Of a DNA stretch of 64,000 nucleotides, positions 1 to 9,086 are shown piece after piece (position 1 is the first letter of the stretch; each line of letters starts with the position of its first letter). Made by a program: the position numbers and the translations under genes. Below the pieces are notes generated by a model. That model did no database searches. It saw nothing but the letters and a program-made list of their open reading frames with translations, and had not been told where the DNA came from. The DNA is from Bacillota bacterium. GTDB lineage: Bacteria > Bacillota > Clostridia > Saccharofermentanales > Saccharofermentanaceae. The DNA lies in the NCBI GenBank assembly GCA_023397475.1, contig JAEWUD010000056.1, forward strand, positions 17,539 to 81,538. Direction: 5' to 3'.

Positions 1-2
1 AT

Positions 3-1220
3 AGAACGATTCAGAAGTATTCCGAGAATGGTGATCCAGACACAAGTTTTGGATCGGGTGGAACTCTTAATCTCGGGGCATACTGCGGCCTTATATCAAA
101 TGACGCAGAATACCTCTATGTTAGCTGTTACTCTAGTAATATCGTAAAAAAGGTTTCTCTTGATGGGTTATCCGTAACTGATTTCATCACTAGCCAGAGT
201 ACTGCGTCTTTTTTTGCGAACAAAGACTCGTATTTTGCAACAAACTGGACGAACAAGGCATTCAGTCGTTATGACCGACTCTATCTGGATCCGACAGATA
301 CCGCTTTGACTTGTCAGGGTTTGCCGGCGGATATCCTTCCGGGTTCCACCGATCCGATCACGCTGACGATTACATCGGAAATTGCTGCCGCTTATGGAGT
401 TACAGCTATTGTTTATGATGCTGCGAATGATCAACCGATAGCGGACATCTCAACATCAACGAGCAGTCTTTCCGGAGGCGGTGCGGTGTTGACGCTGACG
501 CCGCCGGTGACAGGGTGGGCGGCTGGGGAGTACTACGTTGATCTGGTCTTCACAAACGTTCTCCAGAACATTACCGAGACGGATACCTTCCGAATCGATT
601 CACATATGCTTGCTCACCCGCAGTACACGATCACCTTCAAGGCGGAGGGTTCTCCGGATGTCCTAAAGACGGTCTGGGAGGGCAATACGCTTACAGATAT
701 TCCGGCGGTGCCCGCGCGCATCGGTTACACGGCGGCTTGGGATATGGATGACTTTACGGATATTCGGGGCAACCTCACCGTTAACGCAGTCTATACAATC
801 AACACATATTCTGTCATCTTCAAGGACTGGCAGGGCGCGATAATCGATACCAGAACGGTTCAGCACGGGCAAGATGCTACGGCACCAACGGTTCCCGAGC
901 GTTCGGGTTTCCTTTTCACAGGTTGGGATGGCAGTCCTCTCAATGTTACCGAGAACCGTACGCTTAACGCTCTCTACACCTTAGCGCCAACGCCAACACC
1001 AACTCCGACACCGACACCGACTGTCGCGCCAACTGTCGCGCCGACTGCGGCGCCGACTGCGGCGCCGACTGCGACGCCAACACCGACATCCGGTACTGCT
1101 GGCATAGTGAAGACCGGTGAGAGCGCCGGAATCAAGGGTATTGTGGCGGGAGTTACACTCGTCATTGGCATCGGGTTTATCGTAGCGATCGTTCGACACA
1201 GAAGAAAGAAGACGATCTGA
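3..1220 (+). CDS. C-terminal part of a large cell-surface protein (InlB-type repeats, PT-rich spacer, membrane anchor); 5' end outside window
   Basis: The reading frame is open from the left edge, so only the last ~405 residues are present. The first residues contain a DTSFGSGG segment like the delta-60/beta-propeller type repeats. Two Listeria-Bacteroides (InlB B-type) repeats follow around 600-980 (YTITFK... and YSVIFKDWQG...GFLFTGWDG). Next is a proline/threonine spacer with 12-base repeats (about 988-1090), an IVKTGES segment resembling a degenerate sortase signal, a ~20-residue hydrophobic helix and an RHRRKK tail. This is the usual layout of a Gram-positive surface protein held at the wall or membrane. 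No enzymatic domain is visible in the part present, and the ligand is unknown. Confidence 0.8.
   Translation, partial: RTIQKYSENGDPDTSFGSGGTLNLGAYCGLISNDAEYLYVSCYSSNIVKKVSLDGLSVTDFITSQSTASFFANKDSYFATNWTNKAFSRYDRLYLDPTDTALTCQGLPADILPGSTDPITLTITSEIAAAYGVTAIVYDAANDQPIADISTSTSSLSGGGAVLTLTPPVTGWAAGEYYVDLVFTNVLQNITETDTFRIDSHMLAHPQYTITFKAEGSPDVLKTVWEGNTLTDIPAVPARIGYTAAWDMDDFTDIRGNLTVNAVYTINTYSVIFKDWQGAIIDTRTVQHGQDATAPTVPERSGFLFTGWDGSPLNVTENRTLNALYTLAPTPTPTPTPTPTVAPTVAPTAAPTAAPTATPTPTSGTAGIVKTGESAGIKGIVAGVTLVIGIGFIVAIVRHRRKKTI
988..1090 (+). repeat. PT-rich coding minisatellite
   Basis: Tandem ACNCCN codons encode (PT)n, followed by five 12-base units encoding TVAP, TVAP, TAAP, TAAP and TATP. This is a low-complexity wall-spanning spacer. 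A similar tract occurs in the CapA-like lipoprotein at about 48,553. Confidence 0.75.
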
Positions 1221-1265
1221 TTCGTTTATTAGCCTGATAATCCGAAAAAATCGACCTAAACGCAA

Positions 1266-1316
1266 GGGGCTGTTGCAAAATGAACGTAAAGGTTCAGGAT
1301 GCAACAGCCCCTTTTT
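1266..1316 (+). terminator. Rho-independent terminator of the surface protein gene
   Basis: A perfect 12-bp stem (1266-1277 with 1300-1311, GGGGCTGTTGCA / TGCAACAGCCCC) is followed by TTTTT. It lies 45 bases after the stop codon at 1220. Confidence 0.9.
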
Positions 1317-1385
1317 ATAGAGACATGCGGGTTTGCGATGTATCAAGGAAGGATCTGATATTCTGCGCGGACGATCGGTTCTGTA

Positions 1386-2009
1386 TCACTTACTCTTCGT
1401 TCGAATTTCGTAGGTATTACCGTCAGAAATGATCACCTGATCATTGCGGAAAGGAACGAGCGTATGATTGTCACCCTCCTCTTTGAGAATCTTTGCGACA
1501 GCGCTCTTGAATGGGAAGTTCGTATGATGTGGCAAAGGGGAGAACTTGACCGCGCCGATCGAGTCGAAGGATGTGAGTTCAGGTGCATCCGTTACGGAAT
1601 CCATCCGCTTCACATAAGATATATCCGGGGATAAGAGTATGGATCCGGCAGATTCGCCGATATAAAGTTTGCCGGCCTCGATCTCTTCGGCGAGGATTCG
1701 ATCCGCGCCGGATCTCTTCATCTCCTGAAGAAGGAAGAAGGTATTTCCACCGCTGATGTAGATCGCGTCATTCCCGCGGAGCTTCGCGGCGATATCTTCC
1801 GCAGAAGCATCCGCCACGTCGAGCTCATCGACGATAAAGCCCAGGCGCTCGAGGGCCTTGCGACCGTCCGCGACATAGAAATTGATTTTCTCAGGTCGCG
1901 CAGCTGTCGGGATGAAGGTAATGCGTTTCCCGCTTCGTGTCGTGCCGTCAAACTCGGGCAGCATATCACTGACATCCGAAAACATCGAAGATAAGAAGAG
2001 TCGTTTCAT
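1386..2009 (-). CDS. Peptidase E-like (S51 family) serine hydrolase
   Basis: This 207-residue protein begins MKRLFLSSMFSD. The ATG at 2009 is chosen because GGAGGT lies seven bases upstream; further-upstream Met codons have no such site. The ISGGNTF segment and the GESAGS nucleophile elbow (Ser in GxSxG) are the hallmarks of the S51 family of alpha-aspartyl dipeptidases and related hydrolases with a class I glutamine amidotransferase-like fold. A cytosolic role in trimming Asp-X dipeptides is family knowledge; the true substrate here is not shown. It is transcribed alone and divergently from the YbaN-like gene, across a region with repeated CCGGACA half-sites. Confidence 0.75.
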   Translation of the reverse strand: MKRLFLSSMFSDVSDMLPEFDGTTRSGKRITFIPTAARPEKINFYVADGRKALERLGFIVDELDVADASAEDIAAKLRGNDAIYISGGNTFFLLQEMKRSGADRILAEEIEAGKLYIGESAGSILLSPDISYVKRMDSVTDAPELTSFDSIGAVKFSPLPHHTNFPFKSAVAKILKEEGDNHTLVPFRNDQVIISDGNTYEIRTKSK

Positions 2010-2037
2010 AGGCACCTCCAGAAATAATTCTGTTCTC

Positions 2038-2167
2038 ATTATACGTGAGAGATCCGGACATACGGTTGTCCGGAATTCTTCTGTGCTTACAATAATTGGG
2101 ATTCCATGGCATAATGAATCTGTGAACACGGATCATTTCAGGCCGAACTGGATTCGAATTCCGGACA
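2038..2167. promoter_or_regulatory. Divergent intergenic region with repeated CCGGACA/TGTCCGG half-sites
   Basis: CCGGACA (2054-2060) and TGTCCGG (2067-2073) form a perfect 7-bp inverted repeat with a 6-base spacer. It lies just upstream of a minus-strand TATAAT (complement of 2038-2043), so it would cover the -35 region. A third copy is at 2161-2167, and the extended 12-mer TGTCCGGAATTC (2067-2078) recurs inverted at 2156-2167. The arrangement suggests a repressor or activator acting on the divergent genes. The regulator is unknown. Confidence 0.45.
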
Positions 2168-2212
2168 TCTGTGATTCTCGTCAATGTACCGACCGCCCTA
2201 TGAGGGTCCTAT

Positions 2213-2656
2213 ATGAAGACGATACTGCTGGCCGTTCTCGGCTTAATCTTTCTCGGACTTGGTGCGCTCGGCGTGCTGTTACCTGTTCTGCCAACAACTC
2301 CGTTTGTCCTTTTGGCCGTCGGGTGTTTTTCGGCGGTTCCCACGGTAAGGGAACGTATTCTTCGCATCGGGTTTTTTCGCGAGTTTATCGAGAGCTACCA
2401 GCACCGGCGGGGGCTTTCTCGACAAACACTGATCACCAGTCTTGTCTGGATGTGGGGGATGATGATCCTTTCGATGATTCTTGTTCGTGAGATCTGGATT
2501 GTCGCATCTTTGACACTCGTAGGCCTTCTTGTTACTCTTCATCTTGTTCGAATGCGTCGCAGGGAAGAGAAGAGAACATCGATCGAACCAGCAACAAGAT
2601 CGAATGACACGTTGCAGCCGGGCGAGTCCGGACGGGATATTGGGGAGAAGCTGTAA
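2213..2656 (+). CDS. YbaN/DUF454 family inner membrane protein
   Basis: A 147-residue protein with two hydrophobic helices near the N-terminus, containing the family segment PVLPTTPFVLLA. A further hydrophobic stretch covers roughly residues 75-110 and ends in a basic RMRRREEKR tail. This is the YbaN (DUF454) pattern: a small membrane protein of unknown function. The ATG at 2213 has GAGG about nine bases upstream. Its stop codon overlaps the start of the next gene (TAATG at 2654-2658), so the two are translationally coupled. The C-terminal ~35 residues are polar and not conserved in the family as far as I recall. Confidence 0.75.
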   Translation: MKTILLAVLGLIFLGLGALGVLLPVLPTTPFVLLAVGCFSAVPTVRERILRIGFFREFIESYQHRRGLSRQTLITSLVWMWGMMILSMILVREIWIVASLTLVGLLVTLHLVRMRRREEKRTSIEPATRSNDTLQPGESGRDIGEKL

Positions 2657-3318
2657 TGAAACGCATGTTTGGCAAGGCAGAGGCGATATTCAATGCCTTA
2701 TACCTAGCGTCGGCTCTTACGATAGGAATTATTCTTATGGTCACGGCGGGTGGATGGAACGTGCGAGCCCTGGCCGGGAGTATGGCTTTACTTCTTGCCG
2801 CCGGAGATGCTTTCCATTTGATTCCACGCATTCTGTCGATCTTCGGCCATGATGAAGAGCGCTTTCGTCGTCCTCTCGGCATAGGCAAAATGATTACATC
2901 TGTAACGATGACTTTTTTTTATGTGATTCTATGGCACCTTGGTCTTCTCTTGTATCAACCCAACGATGTCGTCTTGTGGACGGCCGTTGTATATGGTCTT
3001 GCTCTGTTACGAATCGTCCTCTGCATCCTGCCCCAGAATCGTTGGGAAGAGAAGAACCCTCCCGAGAAGTGGGGAATCTGGCGCAATCTTCCCTTTACCG
3101 CAATGGGACTTCTCGTTGCCGGCTTGTTCTTCCTGTTTCGTGATGATCCTCGCGGGATCGGCCCGGTTTGGGCTGCGGTTCTTATGAGTTTCCTGTTCTA
3201 TTTGCCGGTGGTTTTCTTTTCGCGAAAATATCCGCAAATCGGGATGCTGATGCTTCCCAAAACCTTGATGTATGTTTGGATTCTTGCGATGTTCCTGGCC
3301 TTGCCGGGTAGTGTATAG
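2656..3318 (+). CDS. Polytopic membrane protein of unknown function
   Basis: I do not recognise this 220-residue protein as a named family. It has about seven hydrophobic stretches, starting with YLASALTIGIILMVTAGGW, with short polar loops, and charged segments around residues 65-75 and 125-140. There is no obvious nucleotide, metal or lipid catalytic motif. It starts one base inside the stop of the YbaN-like gene, so both are probably made together and may work as a pair in the membrane. It is followed by a 97-base gap before the catalase gene, which has its own ribosome binding site. Confidence 0.6.
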   Translation: MKRMFGKAEAIFNALYLASALTIGIILMVTAGGWNVRALAGSMALLLAAGDAFHLIPRILSIFGHDEERFRRPLGIGKMITSVTMTFFYVILWHLGLLLYQPNDVVLWTAVVYGLALLRIVLCILPQNRWEEKNPPEKWGIWRNLPFTAMGLLVAGLFFLFRDDPRGIGPVWAAVLMSFLFYLPVVFFSRKYPQIGMLMLPKTLMYVWILAMFLALPGSV

Positions 3319-3415
3319 GTAAAAAGGTTCGTTTCTTCTCGGAATAGAGTTTTGGGTGACAATATCTTGTTGTAGATATGCACATAGAAATCTCGAGGTA
3401 GAAAGGAGACACACC

Positions 3416-4921
3416 ATGGAGGACAAGAAAAGACTCACGAACGAAGTCGGCGCTCCGGTTGCCGATAATGAGAATTCGATCACCGCCGGGGCGCGAGGTC
3501 CGGTTGTGATGCAGGACGTGTGGCTGATGGAGAAGATGGCCCACTTCAACCGGGAAGTGATTCCCGAACGTCGCATGCATGCCAAAGGCTGGGGCGCGTA
3601 CGGGCAACTGACCGTCACGGAGGACATTTCCCGTTACACGAAGGCGAAGGTTCTGCAGAAAGGGATGAAGACTGATCTGTTTATCCGCTTCTCGACCGTT
3701 GCCGGCGAGCGCGGTGCTGCCGACTGCGAGAGGGATATTCGGGGTGTCGCCGTGAAGTTCTATACCTCGGAGGGCAACTGGGATCTGGTCGGAAATAATA
3801 CGCCGACATTCTTCATACGAGACGTGCATAATTTCTCTGATCTGAATCGCGCGGTCAAACGTGACCCGAAGACCGGGCGGCGGTCGGCCCAGAACAACTG
3901 GGACTTCTGGACGATGCTGCCAGAGTGCTTCCACCAGATCACGATTGTCATGAGCGACCGCGGTATTCCGGCTTCTTTTCGCAATATGCATTTCTTCGGA
4001 GAACATACTTTCTCGTTCTACAACGACAAGAATGAGAGAGTCTGGTGCAAGTTCCATTTTAAGACACAGCAGGGCATCAAGAATCTGACGAATGAGGAAG
4101 CGGCCGCCATTAACGGAATGGATCGCGAGTATCATGGCAAGGATTTGTATGAGGCGATCGAGCGCAAGGACTTCCCGAAGTGGACGATGTATGTGCAGAT
4201 TATGACCGAAGAGCAAGCGAAGACGCATTATGAGAATCCATTCGATATCACCAAGATCTGGCCTCACGGCGAGTATCCGCTCATCAAGGTCGGAGAGCTC
4301 GAGCTCAACCGCAATCCGGAGAATTACTTTGCCGAGGTTGAACAATCCGCGTTTACTCCGGCACATGTTGTGCCGGGCATCGGTTTCTCACCTGACCGCT
4401 TCCTGCAGGGAAGACTCTTCTCGTACGGTGATGCGCACCGCTATCGTTTGGGCGTCAACTATAATTTGATTCCGGTTAATCAGCCCAAAGTGCCCGTAGC
4501 GGATTATCACCGTGACGGCGCAATGCGCGTCGATGGGAACTACGGTGCGACCGTCGCTTACACACCCAATAGCTATGGAATTTGGGCGGCACAGCCGGAG
4601 GTAATGGAGCCGCCTCTTGATCTCACGGGCGCGATGTACCGTTACGATCCGAAAGACGATCCGACAGACGATTGTTTTCGCGCCGGAGGAAATCTCTGGC
4701 ATATCATGTCCGAAGAACAAAAGAGGCTCCTCATACACAATACCGTAACCGACATGGCATCTGTGACGATGAATATCAAGTACCGCCACGCGGCACACTG
4801 TTATCTTGCGGATCCGGAGTACGGCGAGCGTTTCTCCTCCTCGGCCGGTCTGGATTTCGCGAAGGTCTGTGAGTTAAGTCTGCTGGACAACGCGGGATTG
4901 ATCCAGGCAACGATCGGGTAG
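3416..4921 (+). CDS. katA: Monofunctional haem catalase
   Basis: A 501-residue small-subunit (clade 3 type) catalase that dismutates hydrogen peroxide to water and oxygen in the cytosol. It opens with [19 protein letters not shown], the typical family N-terminus. It contains the active-site region around [11 protein letters not shown] and [12 protein letters not shown], the distal Asn in [11 protein letters not shown], and the proximal haem ligand Tyr in [14 protein letters not shown]. The ATG at 3416 follows AGAAAGGAG; an upstream in-frame start at 3356 lacks a site and adds non-family residues. It is monocistronic, with a hairpin terminator downstream. No PerR box could be recognised. Catalase in a clostridia-like genome suggests real oxygen exposure. 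Confidence 0.95.
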   Translation: MEDKKRLTNEVGAPVADNENSITAGARGPVVMQDVWLMEKMAHFNREVIPERRMHAKGWGAYGQLTVTEDISRYTKAKVLQKGMKTDLFIRFSTVAGERGAADCERDIRGVAVKFYTSEGNWDLVGNNTPTFFIRDVHNFSDLNRAVKRDPKTGRRSAQNNWDFWTMLPECFHQITIVMSDRGIPASFRNMHFFGEHTFSFYNDKNERVWCKFHFKTQQGIKNLTNEEAAAINGMDREYHGKDLYEAIERKDFPKWTMYVQIMTEEQAKTHYENPFDITKIWPHGEYPLIKVGELELNRNPENYFAEVEQSAFTPAHVVPGIGFSPDRFLQGRLFSYGDAHRYRLGVNYNLIPVNQPKVPVADYHRDGAMRVDGNYGATVAYTPNSYGIWAAQPEVMEPPLDLTGAMYRYDPKDDPTDDCFRAGGNLWHIMSEEQKRLLIHNTVTDMASVTMNIKYRHAAHCYLADPEYGERFSSSAGLDFAKVCELSLLDNAGLIQATIG

Positions 4922-5010
4922 CCGTTGCAAAATATAAACAATATCCGAGGTATAAGGAATGAGATTCTCGATGGTTCTCCTGTCGTATAAAATCGGACAC
5001 AAATAAACTG

Positions 5011-5046
5011 CCGCCTGAAGTTGAGTAAAAATTCAATTTCAGGCGG
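5011..5046 (+). terminator. Terminator hairpin after catalase
   Basis: A 14-bp stem with one G-T pair (5011-5024 with 5033-5046, CCGCCTGAAGTTGA / TCAATTTCAGGCGG) and an A-rich 8-base loop. It is followed by a T-containing but imperfect tail. Confidence 0.7.
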
Positions 5047-5152
5047 TATTCTTATTTGCGGGCAAAATCTTGTCCTATCTTTGTGCGATAATGATGAAGA
5101 AATTTACTTTTGCTTTCTGTATATCAATCATACATATCGAAAGAGGTCACTT

Positions 5153-6150
5153 ATGCTTCGTATTCTCGCACGTTCTTATCAGACCATGCTCCGTGTCGCG
5201 GCCGTATTCATGCCGTTTCGACGCCCGGAACTTCTTGCCGGAGAAGGTGCCGTTCTAAAGCTTCCGGAGAGGGCCAAGAGACAAGGTGTTCGCCATGTTC
5301 TGCTTTTCGTCGGTCGGAGCGGGCAACGGATGCCGTTTTACCCGCAGTTTCTGTAGGCTTTTCGAAAGAGAGGGATTGAGGTGACGGAATATACCGGCAC
5401 GGTCCCCAACCCCACGATCGCAAATGTCGAAGAGGCAAGGGCAATTTATCTCGAAAAGAACTGTGACGCGTTGATTGCTCTCGGCGGCGGTTCGCAGATG
5501 GACTGTGCCAAGGTTGTCGGCGCCAGAATCGCCCGTCCGGGAAAGCCCGTCAAGTCGCTTCGCGGCCTTTTGAAAGTGGGGAAAAAGATCCCTCCGCTGT
5601 TTGTTATTCCGACGACGGCGGGCAGCGGCAGTGAGGTAACACTCGCGGCTGTTGTATCGGATCCGAACACACAGGATAAATTTGGAATCAGTGATCCGGC
5701 TTTGATTCCACTCGTCGCGGTTCTTGATCCGGTTACGATGATCTCACTGCCGCCGCATATCACGGCGGAGACGGGTATGTTCACGCACTCGCACATGCGG
5801 TCGGTGGATCGTATGGGATCGCGCACGACAAAGCCAATGCGATCCTGCTTCCTCTCGTCCTCGAGGCATACGGCGAAGCGGCGCACAAGAGGCTTGCGGA
5901 GCTCGCGGATGCTTCCGGAATTTCTTCTTCGACGAATTCGAATGCGGGGAAAGCATCGGAGCTTATTGCCGCAATCCGCAGTATGAATGAACGGATGGGA
6001 TTTCCGGATCGAATTCCGGAGATTCGCACGACTGACATTCCGGCACTCGCTCGACACGCGGATCTCGAGGCGAATCCTCTGTATCCGGTACCGAGAATTC
6101 TGAACCCAAAGGAACTCGAGAAGATCCTCATTCGAGCATCCGGTGGATAA
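5153..6150 (+). pseudogene. Decayed iron-containing alcohol dehydrogenase
   Basis: Three collinear pieces of one Fe-ADH can be read. (1) 5153-5310: MLRILARSYQ...LAGEGAVLKLPE, the usual N-terminus. (2) After scrambled sequence and an in-frame TAG at 5354-5356, the frame resumes near 5357 with RKRGIEVTEY, VPNPTIANVEEA, the NAD-binding GGGSQMDCAK and TTAGSGSEVT. (3) From about 5777, in a different frame, VHALAHAVGG...GIAHDKANAILLP runs to a stop at 6148-6150. Between TAETGM and VHALAHA about 100 residues are missing, including the metal-binding DALTHAVEAY region. It therefore carries a nonsense codon, an internal deletion and a frameshift. The protein cannot be functional. Confidence 0.85.
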
Positions 6151-6175
6151 AGGTGACATAGTGTGGGGTAAGACA

Positions 6176-7354
6176 CTATCTCCCGCAACGAACCCAGGCA
6201 CCGTTATTCGCAGAGGAAGCAATGACGTCATGGACAAACTGTACACCGCGAAGTCCGTCCTCCGCGGTAGGAAAACTTAATGCCAAAGGATCCGGTTCGG
6301 TTCCTGTGCGTCGTGCGACAATGGCTTCCGCCGCGTCGGAATACAAATTGGCGAATGCATCGCGGAATCCTTCCGGATGTCCGGCGACGATGCGTGATGC
6401 CCGGGCGGCTTCGGGGTGAATTCCGGGTCCGGCCGGCGTGAAAACCATCGCCGGAGCGTGAATCGGACGCCAATCCAAACGTTGCGGAATCTCCTGGCTC
6501 CATTCAATCGTGCCCGCTGTGCCGCTGACACGGATGCGCAGACTGTTCTCAACGCCGGCGGCTGCCTGCGTCACCCAGAAGCAACCGCGCGCTCCGTTCT
6601 CGAAGTGAAGAAGCGCTCCGGCAAAATCGTGTGTCAATCGTCCGGGAACCACCGCGCCGATCTCAGCAGAAAGTTCTGTAATCTCCAGACCGGTGATGAA
6701 TCGAGTGAGATGGTGCGCGTGTGTACCGATATCTCCCATTACAAGGGAAGGCCCCCCGCGTACGGGATCATAGCGCCACGGAACATCTCCTGACGGATCC
6801 GGGTCGTGCTCGTCCGCCTTGCCACCCTGGACATACTCGACCTGGATAAGGCGTATGGTTCCGACCTCGCCGGCATTGACCATCGCGCGTGCCTGTCGAA
6901 CCATCGGATATCCGGAATAATTATGCGTTAGGCAGAAGACGAGTCCGGTCGTTCGAACCTTGCTCGCGAGAGCTAAGGCATCCTCGAGTGTATTGGTCAT
7001 CGGCTTGTCGCAGATCACGTCGAAACCGCTATCCAATGCGGCAACCGCATAGCGAAAATGACTGTCATTCGGGGTCATGATTGCTATGACCTCCGCGCCG
7101 TCTTCGCGCAAGGACTCGATACGTATCATGTCAAGGGCATCCGAGTAGCAGCGGTCGTCCGGTAAACCAATCGCGCGGCCGTCGGAGAGCGCTTTATCCG
7201 GACGCGAAGAGAGCGCGGCGGCGACAATTGTGTATCGCCCGTCAAGCAAAGCGGATTGGCGGTGCATGGCACCGATAAAAGACCCCGATCCACCGCCGAT
7301 GACAGCGAGACGGAGCGGGCGCGACAGCTTCTCAATAACAGGATTCGTGCGCAT
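6176..7354 (-). CDS. Gfo/Idh/MocA family NAD(P)-dependent oxidoreductase
   Basis: A 392-residue enzyme. The N-terminal Rossmann fold shows LRLAVIGGGSGSFIGAMH. The family motif CDKPMT follows around residue 110, then the GDIGTHAHHLTRF region, where the His acts as catalytic acid in related inositol and sugar dehydrogenases. The C-terminal half is the alpha/beta substrate domain. Such enzymes oxidise or reduce hydroxyl groups of sugars or cyclitols; the substrate here is unknown. The ATG at 7354 follows a GGAGGT site. An upstream in-frame extension of 71 residues is rejected because it starts inside the divergent promoter region. It is divergent from the aldo/keto reductase, a plausible partner in sugar metabolism. 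Confidence 0.85.
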   Translation of the reverse strand: MRTNPVIEKLSRPLRLAVIGGGSGSFIGAMHRQSALLDGRYTIVAAALSSRPDKALSDGRAIGLPDDRCYSDALDMIRIESLREDGAEVIAIMTPNDSHFRYAVAALDSGFDVICDKPMTNTLEDALALASKVRTTGLVFCLTHNYSGYPMVRQARAMVNAGEVGTIRLIQVEYVQGGKADEHDPDPSGDVPWRYDPVRGGPSLVMGDIGTHAHHLTRFITGLEITELSAEIGAVVPGRLTHDFAGALLHFENGARGCFWVTQAAAGVENSLRIRVSGTAGTIEWSQEIPQRLDWRPIHAPAMVFTPAGPGIHPEAARASRIVAGHPEGFRDAFANLYSDAAEAIVARRTGTEPDPLALSFPTAEDGLRGVQFVHDVIASSANNGAWVRCGR

Positions 7355-7496
7355 ATTTCTACCTCCATGTGAAGCAAACCGGTGAACGATATCTGCTTTA
7401 TTTCTCTTATCTTTATCATACCACGAGGCAAGCTGCGATATACTGGTAGTATGGTGTGAGTATGGGTGAATCATAGAACATACGAGGAGGTATCCC

Positions 7497-8354
7497 ATGG
7501 AAAAGCGACGATTCGGACGAACCGGTATGATGATCAGTCCGGTTATCTTTGGCGGAATCATTAACATGAACGAGACGGATCAGACAGCGGCACATTATGT
7601 TGATTTTGCCGTCGATTCCGGCGTGAATTATTTCGATGTGGCGCCTTCCTACGGAGATGCAGAATCCCGTCTGGGACCGGCACTTCGCAGGCATCGCAAT
7701 TATGTCCATCTGGCGTGTAAGACGATGCAAAGAGATGCACAGGGCGCTCGTAAGGAACTTCTTGATTCATTACATACATTGCAAACGGAATATTTTGATG
7801 TCTATCAGCTCCACGCCCTCACCACCATGGAGGAGCTCGAACAGGTTTTCGCTCCGGATGGCGCGATGGAAACGTTTCTGTGGGCACAGCGAGAAGGATT
7901 GATCCGGAATATCGGTTTCTCCGCGCACAATGAAGACGTCGCTCTGGAGGCATGTCGTCTATTCAATTTCGACACGGTACTTTTCCCGATGAATTGGGCC
8001 ATGGGTCTCTTGCGCGGTTGGGGGGATCGAATCGCCGAAGAGGTGAGACGAACAGATAAGGGTCTTTTGTGTATGAAGGTAATGGTATCTCGATTGTGGG
8101 AGGACGAAGAACCGAAGGTTTACCCCAAATCCTGGTGCAGACCTGTGTTCGATAATGACCGGCTCGCGATCGCCGGGATGAAGTACGGGCTCGAAAAGGG
8201 CGGTGCCGCCCTGGTACCGCCCGGTAACTTCGAACATTTTCTCTTTATGCTGAAAAATATCGAGGCGTGCCTGTCCCGCCCGCTATCGGACGAGGATCGA
8301 ATCTTTCTGCGCGAAGAGGCGGAGAAGGTCAAGGAGAAGTTGATCTTCCCCTGA
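7497..8354 (+). CDS. Aldo/keto reductase
   Basis: A 285-residue single-domain TIM-barrel reductase. It has the family N-terminus MEKRRFGRTGMMISPVIFGG, the catalytic Asp/Tyr region NYFDVAPSYGDAE, and the conserved Lys in HLACKTM. LRNIGFSAHN-type sequence (here IRNIGFSAHN) precedes the cofactor region. A C-terminal ferredoxin domain, found in some longer relatives, is absent. The enzyme probably uses NAD(P)H to reduce an aldehyde, ketone or keto-sugar in the cytosol; the substrate is not evident. GAGGAGGTAT lies just upstream of the ATG. It is divergently transcribed from the Gfo/Idh gene with a ~140-base shared promoter region. Confidence 0.88.
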   Translation: MEKRRFGRTGMMISPVIFGGIINMNETDQTAAHYVDFAVDSGVNYFDVAPSYGDAESRLGPALRRHRNYVHLACKTMQRDAQGARKELLDSLHTLQTEYFDVYQLHALTTMEELEQVFAPDGAMETFLWAQREGLIRNIGFSAHNEDVALEACRLFNFDTVLFPMNWAMGLLRGWGDRIAEEVRRTDKGLLCMKVMVSRLWEDEEPKVYPKSWCRPVFDNDRLAIAGMKYGLEKGGAALVPPGNFEHFLFMLKNIEACLSRPLSDEDRIFLREEAEKVKEKLIFP

Positions 8355-8382
8355 TCGATTGCGTCGGCAGGATAACGTGTGT

Positions 8383-8823
8383 TCATGTATAGACATTTTC
8401 GATGTCCTGTAAAGCGAAGCTCCGATATGTAAGATCTTTACGTTCAAGGAATCCTTCTTTCTCCCAGAACGCGTTGCCGACTTTGTTGTCAATCAGGGCT
8501 ACAAGCGCGACTTTGGGAATACCCTCTTTTCGAAGGGCATGCTGTGCATGGTTGAGAAGATCTTTACCGATCCCTTGACGCTGCAGCTTGGCATCCACCG
8601 CCATATGATAGATAAAGCCTCTTCGTCCGTCGTGACCGGCTAAGATAACACCAACAATGTTGTTCCCTTCTTCTGCGACAAAACAGGTCGAGGGATTACG
8701 GTTGAGGTATTTGCGAATACCGTTCTCACTGTCATCAATGTTGGTTAGACCAAGCCCCTTGGTGTTCATCCAGAGATGATGGACTTGAACATAGTCTTCG
8801 ATATTCATGATACGAATTTTCAT
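8383..8823 (-). CDS. GNAT family N-acetyltransferase
   Basis: A 146-residue GNAT fold. MKIRIMNIEDYVQVHHLW is the N-terminal strand and helix, and FIYHMAVDAKLQRQGIG carries the R/Q-x-x-G-x-G/A acetyl-CoA pyrophosphate-binding motif. NAFWEKEGF is the usual C-terminal motif. The YHMAVDAKLQRQGIG spacing resembles YpeA/RimI-like small acetyltransferases. The acceptor is unknown. The ATG at 8823 has GGAGGG upstream; the 18-residue upstream extension lacks a ribosome site. It is convergent with the aldo/keto reductase, 28 bases apart. Confidence 0.85.
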   Translation of the reverse strand: MKIRIMNIEDYVQVHHLWMNTKGLGLTNIDDSENGIRKYLNRNPSTCFVAEEGNNIVGVILAGHDGRRGFIYHMAVDAKLQRQGIGKDLLNHAQHALRKEGIPKVALVALIDNKVGNAFWEKEGFLERKDLTYRSFALQDIENVYT

Positions 8824-8964
8824 ACAGCCCTCCGAACAATAATTATGCATAATACAGAATAAAAATGCAGATGTCAATGGCGTCTGTGAAAAAAATGATC
8901 GTTACAGGATTCAGGAAGATTCGCGTTGGGTTCCTTTCTTCTTTGCAATTTATGTAATGCAACA

Positions 8965-8993
8965 TTGCTTTTCTATCTGTCAAATATTACTAT
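8965..8993 (+). promoter_or_regulatory. Probable sigma-A promoter of the zinc-ribbon operon
   Basis: TTGCTT (8965-8970), a 17-base spacer and TACTAT (8988-8993). It is the best plus-strand match between the GNAT gene and the zinc-ribbon genes and predicts a leader of about 135 bases. Confidence 0.5.
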
Positions 8994-9086
8994 GATGATG
9001 TGATAAGTTTGATGAAATGCGTCAATCAACTAACGTCACCTCGTTTTTTTGTCTTGTCTGTGTTTCGGAATACTTTTTTGTTTTCC

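Noticed and set aside
988..1090. CRISPR-like or non-coding repeat array
   Set aside because: The periodicity follows codons and encodes a PT-rich protein spacer; there are no unique spacers. The same applies to 48553-48631.
6158..6179. ATAGTGT-N8-ACACTAT hairpin between the Fe-ADH remnant and the Gfo/Idh gene as a terminator
   Set aside because: It has a short AT-rich stem with no T-run on either strand and overlaps the Gfo/Idh stop codon.
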